Assembly (NCBI RefSeq): GCF_008630065.1
Contig: NZ_VWPL01000012.1
Span: 1-64,000 of the forward strand
Origin: Blastochloris sulfoviridis
GTDB taxonomy: Bacteria > Pseudomonadota > Alphaproteobacteria > Rhizobiales > Xanthobacteraceae
Length of the DNA: 64,000 bases
Reading direction: 5' to 3'
The position numbers and the translations under genes are program-made. The notes under the pieces are model-generated. The model was not told the origin of the DNA, searched no databases, and was given only the letters and a program-made list of their open reading frames with translations. Shown here piece after piece: positions 42,736 through 50,345 of the stretch (position 1 is the first letter of the stretch; every line of letters begins with the position of its first letter).

Positions 42736-45714
42736 ATGCTGACTCGAGGATCGGAATGGCGACGGTGGGAGCCGCATATTCACGCACCGGGCACCGTCAT
42801 GAACAACCAGTTCAGCGGTCCCACGGCGTGGCACGACTATCTCACCGCGTTGGAGCAGGCCACGCCCGTGATCGAGGCGATCGCGGTCACCGACTATTAT
42901 GTGACCGACACCTATGAGGAGGTGTTGAGTCAAAAGGCGGCCGGGCGACTGCCGGCGGCCAAGCTGATCTTTCCCAATGTCGAGCTGAGGCTCGATGTCG
43001 CGACCGCCAAAGGCGGCTTCGTCAACCTCCACCTGTTCGTCAGTCCGGAGGATCCTCAGCATATCGAAGAGTTGAGGCGTCTGCTGTCGCGCCTGCGTTT
43101 CAACGTCATGCAGGATCATTTCGACTGCACGCGCGCGGACCTTATCCGGCTTGGCAAGAAGGCCGATCCGGCTATCACCGACGATCGCGCGGCGCTGAGT
43201 TATGGGGCCAACCAGTTCAAGGTCAATTTCCAGCAACTGCGTGACCTTTTCACCGGAAACGGCTGGGCGAAGAAATACATCCTGATCGCGGTGGCTGGCG
43301 GCGCCACAGACGGTACGTCGGGCGTGCGCGAAGCTGCCGACCAGACGATCCGGCGTGAAATCGAAGGGTTCGCCGACGTCATTTTCGCCGGCAGCCCTGC
43401 GCAGCGGGAGTTTTGGCTCGGCCTGCGGGATCTTGGCCCGGAGGAGATTCGGGCACGCTATGCCGGCCTGAAACCCTGCCTGCACGGGAGCGATGCCCAC
43501 AAGCTTGACGATGTGGCGTCTCCGTTCGGAGACCGCTTCTCGTGGATCAAAGGGGGTCTGGAGTTCGACGCCCTTCGGCAGGCGTGCATCGACCCCAGCG
43601 GCCGCGCGCATGTCGGCGCCGAGCCGCCCGGGTCGGCCACGCCGTCGCAGGTGATCTCGGAAGTCCGCGTGCTCGACGCCCCCTGGATGACGACGCCCGT
43701 CATTCCGCTTAATCCGGGCTTGGTCGCGATCATCGGCGCGCGTGGTTCTGGCAAGACCGCACTCGCCGACATGATCGCTGCGGGCTGTGACTCCATCCCT
43801 GACGAGTCGTGGAACGCGGAGGAATGGGCCAATCCGTCCTTTCTCGTGCGCGCTCGACCGCTGATCGCAGACGGGAAGGTGAAGGTGAGTTGGGCGGCCG
43901 GGGAACCCAGCACGCGCGCACTCGACGGATCGGATGCGAACGGACCCTACAGCTACGAGCGCGTCCGATATCTGTCGCAGCAATTCGTCGAGGATCTGTG
44001 CTCGTCAAGCGGCCTGACGGACGGCCTGCTGAGGGAGATCGAGCGGGTGATCTTCGAGGCACACCCCGATGACGCACGGGACGGCACATTGGACTTTGAA
44101 GAGCTGCTGGAGCACCGCGCGTCCCGGCATCGTCTCGCTCGTGATCGTGAAGCCGAGGCCGTCTCGCAGATTTCGGAGCGGATCGGCGCCGAGCTGGAGA
44201 AGGAAAAGTTGGCCGCGACCTATGAGGCGCAGGCCGCGCAGAAGAAGAAGCTGGTCGAGGCCTACACCGCAGACCGTGCGAAGCTCGTGTCGGCCGGCAG
44301 CGAAAAGCGAGCCCAGCGCCATACCGACCTTGCTGGAGCGGCCAACCAAGTCCGGTCGAAGCTGAGGCACTTTGCCGGCCAGCGACAGACCTTTCTTGCC
44401 CTGCAGGACGAGGTGAAGGACCTGCGTCGCAACCAAGCCCCCGAGATGTTGCGACAGGCGCAGACACGTCATACCCACAGCGGCCTGTCGGCTGACCAGT
44501 GGGCGGCTTTCTTGCTGGACTACAAAGGCCCGGTCGACAGCGATCTCGCCGACTATGTGAAGTGGGTGGACGGCAAGATCGCTGCCCTGAAGGGGACGAC
44601 GCCGGCGCTGGGCGATCCGAACACGCCGTATTTTCCAGACGACACCGATCTCTCCACGCTGTCACAGGCGGTCCTCGACGCGGAAATGGCGCGGCTGGAG
44701 AAGCTGGTCAGCGCGGACAAGGAAACCCAGCGGCGCTACACCGCGCTTTCGGGCAGCATCGCGACCGAGACCGCGGCGCTGCAAACGCTGACCGAGAAGG
44801 CGACCGACGCGAAGGGCGCCAAGGATCGCGCGCGCGACCTGCAGACCCAGCGCGAGGAAGCCTATGGCAGGGCCTTCGATGCGCTCGTCGCGGAACAATC
44901 GGTGCTAGCAGATCTCTACGCACCGCTCATGGCGCGGCTTGCCGTCTCGTCCGGCACGTTGAAGAAGCTGTCGTTCTCGGTCGCGCGCGTGGCCGATGTG
45001 GAGCAATGGGCGAACGAGGCCGAAGACGGCCTGATCGACCTCCGCAAGGCTGGCGCGTTCCGGGGTAAGGGCACATTGCTGCAAAAGGCAAACGAGGTGC
45101 TCAAGAGCGCGTGGGAGACCGGCGATTCCGCAGCCGTCATCGCCGCGATGGCGGAGTTCCGGCGGCTCTACCAGAGGGACCTGCTGGACCATTCCCCGGT
45201 CGCGCATACGGATCAGGCGGAATTTCGACTCTGGTCGAAGCGCTTCGCCCAATGGCTTTTCAGCACCGATCATATCGCGATCCGCTATGGCATCGACTAC
45301 GACGGCGTCGATATCCGCAAGCTGTCGCCCGGCACCCGCGGCATTGTTCTTCTGCTTCTCTATCTGGCGCTGGATGACAGCGACAACCGGCCGCTGGTGA
45401 TCGACCAGCCCGAAGAGAATCTCGATCCAAAGTCGGTCTTTGATGAGCTCGTTCACCTCTTCGTCGAAGCCAAGTCCCACCGTCAGGTGATCATGGTGAC
45501 GCACAATGCGAACCTGGTGATCAACACCGATGCGGATCAGATCATCATTGCCGAGGCGGGACCGCATCCACACGGCTCCCTGCCGCCGATCTCGTATCGG
45601 TCGGGCGGTCTGGAGAACGCGGAGATCAGGAAGGCGGTCTGCGACATTCTCGAAGGTGGAGAGGGCGCCTTCCAGGAACGTGCTCGCCGATTGCGCGTGC
45701 GGTTGGAACGATAA
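42736..45714 (+). CDS. TrlF-like PHP-domain / SMC-type ATPase
   Basis: The product is 992 aa. The N-terminal ~290 residues are a PHP phosphoesterase-like domain with metal ligands in WEPHIHAPGT, IAVTDYYVTDTY and CLHGSDAHKL. An ABC/SMC-type ATPase follows, with Walker A IIGARGSGKTALAD near residue 332. A long coiled-coil middle (~460-760) and Walker B LVIDQPEENLDP near 886 with MVTHNANLVINTDADQ complete it. This architecture matches proteins annotated as TrlF, found in defence islands. It starts 7 bases after the abiEii remnant stop, so it may be under AbiEi control. The biochemical activity is not established; nucleic-acid cleavage is plausible. Confidence 0.82.
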   Translation: MLTRGSEWRRWEPHIHAPGTVMNNQFSGPTAWHDYLTALEQATPVIEAIAVTDYYVTDTYEEVLSQKAAGRLPAAKLIFPNVELRLDVATAKGGFVNLHLFVSPEDPQHIEELRRLLSRLRFNVMQDHFDCTRADLIRLGKKADPAITDDRAALSYGANQFKVNFQQLRDLFTGNGWAKKYILIAVAGGATDGTSGVREAADQTIRREIEGFADVIFAGSPAQREFWLGLRDLGPEEIRARYAGLKPCLHGSDAHKLDDVASPFGDRFSWIKGGLEFDALRQACIDPSGRAHVGAEPPGSATPSQVISEVRVLDAPWMTTPVIPLNPGLVAIIGARGSGKTALADMIAAGCDSIPDESWNAEEWANPSFLVRARPLIADGKVKVSWAAGEPSTRALDGSDANGPYSYERVRYLSQQFVEDLCSSSGLTDGLLREIERVIFEAHPDDARDGTLDFEELLEHRASRHRLARDREAEAVSQISERIGAELEKEKLAATYEAQAAQKKKLVEAYTADRAKLVSAGSEKRAQRHTDLAGAANQVRSKLRHFAGQRQTFLALQDEVKDLRRNQAPEMLRQAQTRHTHSGLSADQWAAFLLDYKGPVDSDLADYVKWVDGKIAALKGTTPALGDPNTPYFPDDTDLSTLSQAVLDAEMARLEKLVSADKETQRRYTALSGSIATETAALQTLTEKATDAKGAKDRARDLQTQREEAYGRAFDALVAEQSVLADLYAPLMARLAVSSGTLKKLSFSVARVADVEQWANEAEDGLIDLRKAGAFRGKGTLLQKANEVLKSAWETGDSAAVIAAMAEFRRLYQRDLLDHSPVAHTDQAEFRLWSKRFAQWLFSTDHIAIRYGIDYDGVDIRKLSPGTRGIVLLLLYLALDDSDNRPLVIDQPEENLDPKSVFDELVHLFVEAKSHRQVIMVTHNANLVINTDADQIIIAEAGPHPHGSLPPISYRSGGLENAEIRKAVCDILEGGEGAFQERARRLRVRLER

Positions 45715-45782
45715 TGAGGTCAATGAGAAGAACAAATAGGCTGAGGCTATGGCCTGCGTAATGTAGGCGAAGGGGGGGAACT

Positions 45783-45983
45783 ATGTTCTTGAACGATCAG
45801 GAGACGGCGACCGATATCCTCTACTACGAGGCCATCGCGAAGACAGTCGTCACCCTGATCCGCAAGACGCCCGACGCGCCGGTGACGATCGGCGTCCACG
45901 GTGATTGGGGCGCAGGCAAGTCAAGCGTTCTCAAAATGCTGGAGGGCGCCTTCGCGGAGGACGATCGTGTCCTCTGGCTTTGA
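45783..45983 (+). pseudogene. KAP-family NTPase, N-terminal fragment
   Basis: The first 66 residues are those of a KAP P-loop NTPase: MFLNDQETATDILYYEAIAK, then VTIGVHGDWGAGKSSVLKML with Walker A GDWGAGKS, and EDDRVLWL before a TGA. The rest of the ~600-aa gene is gone; the sequence passes straight into the end of a HipA-like gene in another frame. KAP NTPases occur in defence systems and toxin-like loci. A 51-bp inverted copy of this gene start is at 53121-53171. Confidence 0.8.
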
Positions 45984-46219
45984 AGCTCAACGGCAAGGAT
46001 GACCGCCTCAACGCGCAGGACTTCCTTGCCCTGGCGCGGACGATTGGCTTGACCGCCGGTGACGCCGGCGCGGCAATAACTGAACTCGCCGCGCGGCTGG
46101 CCGAGCGCGCGCTTACGCTGCGCCTGCCTGATTTCGCGGGCCACGCCGAAGCGGCAAAATCTGCGCAAGAGAAGCTGATCGCCATTGTCAGTGAGCGATC
46201 CGCAGCCATCGCCGGATAG
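45971..46219 (+). pseudogene. HipA-like toxin, C-terminal fragment
   Basis: From about 45971 a second frame reads PLALKLNGKDDRLNAQDFLA, then LTAGDAGAAITELAARLAE and KLIAIVSERSAAIAG to a stop at 46217-46219. This resembles the end of HipA-family kinase toxins (LALKLNGKDDRL...). No kinase core or start is present. It is joined to the KAP fragment at about 45970, apparently by a deletion that fused two unrelated genes. Confidence 0.6.
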
Positions 46220-46272
46220 CGAATAGAAGTGAATCCACCCAACCCACAGCGTGAGCGCGACCTTGGTCCGAG

Positions 46273-46620
46273 CTAGGGTTCCAGGCGAATTTGAAGCTCG
46301 GCGAGGTCTTCGGCCGCTATGTCCGTTCCCAACAAGCTGTGGAGATATTCCAGCAGGTCCTCTTGGCGTGGCTGTCCAAACGCGAGCCGATAGACCGTCA
46401 GGCTGCGTTTCAGCCATTCGAGACGGCGGATCTCGCGGCTGAAGGGCAGCATGGGAACGCGACGCTCCACTTTCACGGGGCCTTCGTAAATCCAATAGGG
46501 AATGAGATCGGTATCGACGTCAGTTTGCGCTCGTGCGGCATCGAACATTGTCTTCCAAGGATCTTCCGAAGCCGAGGCGTGGCCGCGAACGACATCGATT
46601 TGCCGATGTGTTCGACTCGC
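46273..46620 (-). pseudogene. SNF2-type defence helicase, C-terminal fragment
   Basis: On the minus strand this frame reads QIDVVRGHASASEDPWKTMF, IPYWIYEGPVKVERRVPM and VYRLAFGQPRQEDLLEYLHS, ending at a stop at 46273-46275. The VYRLAFGQPRQEDL block is typical of the C-termini of large SNF2-type helicases such as those of DISARM or Zorya-type systems. No helicase motifs remain. Upstream it runs out of frame into the DUF6361 fragment. The exact family is uncertain. Confidence 0.5.
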
Positions 46621-46915
46621 CGCCGGCCTTGAGAGCGTTCGCAAGGCGATTCTCGAGGGCGCGGGCTTCGGCCGCAAGCTGTTCAGCGCCGCTGCTCGAA
46701 CTCTCCAAAATCTGGAATAGCCATGGAATGAACAGCATATAGCGCAGCCGCGTCTGGATTGTGCTGGTGCCCGGAAAGAGGTGATCGGCAATGGAATCAC
46801 GGATGCCGCCCAAGCCGAGTTCGTCACGGCTCTCCCTTTCCTGGAACAGCGCCATGATCCGCTGCGCACGCTGGCGCTCGGCTTCATCGAAATCAATCCA
46901 GGCTAATGATGACAC
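46520..46915 (-). pseudogene. DUF6361 family protein, N-terminal fragment
   Basis: From ATG 46915 the frame reads MSSLAWIDFDEAERQRAQRI, ELGLGGIRDSIADHLFPGTS, TRLRYMLFIPWLFQ and AEARALENRLANALKAGGES. This is the start of DUF6361 proteins, which occur in defence islands and are normally ~400 aa or more. Family resemblance ends at about 46615, where the helicase tail begins in another frame. It starts 22 bases after the addA-like stop on the same strand, so it was the next gene of that operon before a deletion. Confidence 0.7.
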
Positions 46916-46937
46916 GCGCCGTTCTCCGTTCGCGTTT

Positions 46938-49900
46938 CTAGGCGGCGCTGGCCCCAGAGACTGGAGAGGGCGAAACCGGCAGCACCAAACCCGATGTCAC
47001 CAGCACGATCAGCCCGCGTTCGGTGCCGGTCATATCCAGATAGTTCCGGACCTGTGCGCGGTAGTGCTCGATCGTTTCGGGGCTGGGCTGGACATCGCTT
47101 TTCCAGTCGATGACGGCCTGTGGCTTGCCATCCTCACCAACGCTCGTCGCGTCGGTGATGCCGGCCGTCGCCTGTTCCAGATTGTCGGCGAACAGAGAGG
47201 CATAGACCGGAAACTCCGGCGCGAGGGTTGGACGAAGCCGAACGATGTCCGGCAGGGCCAGAGTGCGTGTGACGCACTCCGCGAGTTCGACTGGCGAGAG
47301 ACCCTTGGCGGGGTCATCGACGACGGGCTTTCCGATCGCAACGACGAGGGCGCGCGCTCGCTCGGTTAAAGCCGTCACGGTGTCGGCGGTTTCGCCGGTC
47401 AGCACTTCCTCGAGGAGCTTGTGGAGGATGAGGCCGCGTTCACGCCCACCCTGGATCGCGGCCGGGACTTCGGCGCTGCTCGGCTGATCAGAATCGCTCG
47501 ACGCCCACACCTCCGCCGCTTCGGGCTGGAGCAGAAGTCCCGTGCTATTTTCGTCACGGCTGGGGGCCAACCAGAGCAGGCGGCGGTGACTGTCGGCGAT
47601 CGCGGCAGCTTCTTCGGCAAATTTCTCGCGGGTCTGCAGATTAGGTTGAACCGCCGCCGCTGCGCCCATGTCGGCCGGGAGGTGCGAAAGATCTAGCGCT
47701 GGCAGATCAGCGATCGACAGATCCAAAAGCGAGATCCAGGCTGACTTCGACGGCGCGACGTCGAGCCGTGGCAGGACCAGCAGCTCGCGCGCCCTGGTGG
47801 CGGCGACATACCAGAGCCGGATCCGCTCGCGGTCGAGCTCGGCTTTCTCGGCATCGCGGGCTTCGTCATATCCAACTGGATGAACGCCGAAGACGGGGCA
47901 ATAGAAGATGTCGTTGTCACGGTCGGTGACCGCGCTTTCCGGCGCCATGATCCCCGTCATCGTGTTCACCGGCACGACGATCGGCCATTCCAAGCCCTTG
48001 GCGGCGTGCATGGTGTAGAGTGCAACGGCTTCTTCCTGGGCGTCGGGTCGACCTTCGACCGCGCGCGACTCATCGGTCCACGCGGCTGTGATTGTCTCTG
48101 CGAAAGCTCGTAGGCCACGCACCGCATAGGCCGTCGTTAGGCTCAGATAGAGATCGACATTGGCCAGCGCGCGCTCAGCCTGCCCACGATGACGTTCCAG
48201 CAGGATCGGGCGCACCCGCATCACGTCGACCGCTTGAGACAATAGATCGTGGGGCGTGGTGCTGTTCGTCCGACGATAAAGCGCTCGCAGCTTCTCGATG
48301 GTAGCCCGCGCCAGCGGGTGTGCAATGCCACTGGTATCCACACCAAGATCGAGTCGGGGCAGCATGTCTGGATAGTCTTCCGAACGCGGCAGCGCCCAGA
48401 TGATGTCGAGCAACTCCTCCTCTGTCAGTCCGACGAGCGGACCGCGCAGCAGCGCCCCCAAGGCAAGAGTGTCGCGGCGGTCGGCCAGCACACGGGTCAG
48501 AGCGATGAGGTCTTGGATCTCCTGACGGCGAAAGAGGCCCTTGCCCGCCTGTGTCGCGACCGGGATGCCGCGACGTTCGAGCGCCTCTTCATAGCGCCAC
48601 AGATCACTACCAGTGGGCGCAAGAAGAGCAATGTCGCCCGGCCGGCAGATGCGGCTGACACCGCTGCGGCGATCAATGATCATTTCGCTGCCGATCAGCC
48701 GGACGCACATTTCGGCGACGGCGTCGGCTTCAGCGTCGCGCTGCTGTTCGGCTGTGGCCTTGCCGTTCTCGTCGGCGACGGCGACGTCGAGGGCGGCGAC
48801 GCACAGCGCCTCGCCACGATCAGCATGGAACGGATCGAGCGCTGTGAAGCCAGGTTGCCCGTCGCTCGAGAGCAAGGCTTCAAAACGCTCGTTCACATAA
48901 GTGAGAATGGGGGCACAGGAGCGGAAGTTGGTTGAGATCGATAGGACGCTGTCTGGATCCTGCGCGAGAAACGCATCACGCGCTCGCACATAGGCGCTGA
49001 CGTCGGCTCCGCGGAACCGATAGATCGCCTGCTTGGGGTCGCCGACAAGGAACAGCGCGCCAGGGAGGATGCGGAAAGCGGTCCAGTCGCCCGTCGCACC
49101 TTCAGCCGGTGGCTCGCCGCACAGGCGCCAGAAGATTTCCGTCTGAAGCGGATCAGTATCCTGGAACTCATCCACAAGGACATGGGCAAAGCGGCCCGCG
49201 AGGGAGCGACGAACGTCGTTGTGGTCACGCAAGAGGCCGCGGGCGGCAAAGATCAGGTCGTCAAAATCGAGCAAGGCGGCCGAGCGCTTGTGGTCACGGA
49301 AGCGCTGTAGAACTGGCTGCACCTGGACGATCACGTCAGACAACACACGGCTGGCGATATTTTGGACCATTTGCCTCCAAGCTTCGCAGCACGTGGCGTA
49401 GTGGCCTTCGGCCGCTGTGTTAAGGCGCTCGCCGTCCGCCTTGGCCAAGCCTTCGCGCTTGGCCGCTTCGGCCCATTTGCCTTTTTTCTTATATGCGGAA
49501 AACGTACCGCTCTTGGTGCAAAGGTCACGGTGTGGCCGTGACACCAATAAGCGGACCAAACCCGCAGGGGTCTCCGCGGTCGGGCCAGCGTCAATCTCCC
49601 GCGCCATTTCCGAGAAGCGTTGGGCGATTGCGACCGTCTCTGGCTCGACCGCCGGCGCCGTGCGGATGAACGCGGCGAACGCGTCGGCAGCGTCGCGGAA
49701 AGCCTGAAGGTGGAGCGTCAGCGGCGATACTGGCTGGGCCGATACTGTGCGCCGGCGGCGCAGGTTCGCGACGATTTTATGGATCAGTCCGACAGTTTCG
49801 CCGGGATCCTGAAGAACCATTTCAGCGATGATCCCGCCTTCACCTCCCGACAGTTGCTCGCGCAGCCAGGTGTCCACAATCTCGACAAAGGCGAGGTCAG

Positions 49901-50345
49901 CCTGGTTGCGATCCATCACGCTTGCACCCGGATCAATATCGGCCTCGACCGGATAGGGCTTGATCAGGCGCTGGCAGAAGCCGTGGATGGTCGAACAGGT
50001 GATCTCGTCGATCGACGCGCTCGCCGCCAAGAGATGCGCTTGCTGAACTTCTGACAGGCCGGCAGGCAACGCGACGCGCAGCTCCGGCGCGATATGTCCA
50101 GCTGCGAGGTCGCCGACGAAGTCGCGTACGCGGATCAGCAACTCGCTGGCCGCCAATTCGGTGAACGTCACCGCCGCGATGGATTTCGGCGCGATGCCCT
50201 CGGCCAACATCACTGCGATGCGACCCGCCATGACGGCGGTTTTGCCGGAGCCGGCGCCTGCTTCGACCAGGATTGAGCGATCATGCACGTTGATCGCGTC
50301 GCGTCGGGCTGCATCATCTCTGAGCGCTTTGGTCGCGTCGATCAT
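46938..50345 (-). CDS. UvrD/AddA-type helicase-nuclease
   Basis: The product is 1135 aa from ATG 50345. SF1A helicase motifs are complete: Walker A VEAGAGSGKT (residues 28-36), AVTFTELAASEL, VDEFQDTDPLQ, GDPKQAIYRFRGAD, STNFRS, LYTMHAAKGLEW and WYVAATRAREL. The C-terminal PD-(D/E)XK nuclease shows QAVIDWKSDV near residue 1080 and an RAQVRNYL tail. This is the AddA/RecB layout. It overlaps the addB-like stop (TGATG). Location within defence genes, far from a chromosomal repair locus, suggests an island-borne helicase-nuclease; housekeeping AddAB is an alternative. Confidence 0.87.
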   Translation of the reverse strand: MIDATKALRDDAARRDAINVHDRSILVEAGAGSGKTAVMAGRIAVMLAEGIAPKSIAAVTFTELAASELLIRVRDFVGDLAAGHIAPELRVALPAGLSEVQQAHLLAASASIDEITCSTIHGFCQRLIKPYPVEADIDPGASVMDRNQADLAFVEIVDTWLREQLSGGEGGIIAEMVLQDPGETVGLIHKIVANLRRRRTVSAQPVSPLTLHLQAFRDAADAFAAFIRTAPAVEPETVAIAQRFSEMAREIDAGPTAETPAGLVRLLVSRPHRDLCTKSGTFSAYKKKGKWAEAAKREGLAKADGERLNTAAEGHYATCCEAWRQMVQNIASRVLSDVIVQVQPVLQRFRDHKRSAALLDFDDLIFAARGLLRDHNDVRRSLAGRFAHVLVDEFQDTDPLQTEIFWRLCGEPPAEGATGDWTAFRILPGALFLVGDPKQAIYRFRGADVSAYVRARDAFLAQDPDSVLSISTNFRSCAPILTYVNERFEALLSSDGQPGFTALDPFHADRGEALCVAALDVAVADENGKATAEQQRDAEADAVAEMCVRLIGSEMIIDRRSGVSRICRPGDIALLAPTGSDLWRYEEALERRGIPVATQAGKGLFRRQEIQDLIALTRVLADRRDTLALGALLRGPLVGLTEEELLDIIWALPRSEDYPDMLPRLDLGVDTSGIAHPLARATIEKLRALYRRTNSTTPHDLLSQAVDVMRVRPILLERHRGQAERALANVDLYLSLTTAYAVRGLRAFAETITAAWTDESRAVEGRPDAQEEAVALYTMHAAKGLEWPIVVPVNTMTGIMAPESAVTDRDNDIFYCPVFGVHPVGYDEARDAEKAELDRERIRLWYVAATRARELLVLPRLDVAPSKSAWISLLDLSIADLPALDLSHLPADMGAAAAVQPNLQTREKFAEEAAAIADSHRRLLWLAPSRDENSTGLLLQPEAAEVWASSDSDQPSSAEVPAAIQGGRERGLILHKLLEEVLTGETADTVTALTERARALVVAIGKPVVDDPAKGLSPVELAECVTRTLALPDIVRLRPTLAPEFPVYASLFADNLEQATAGITDATSVGEDGKPQAVIDWKSDVQPSPETIEHYRAQVRNYLDMTGTERGLIVLVTSGLVLPVSPSPVSGASAA

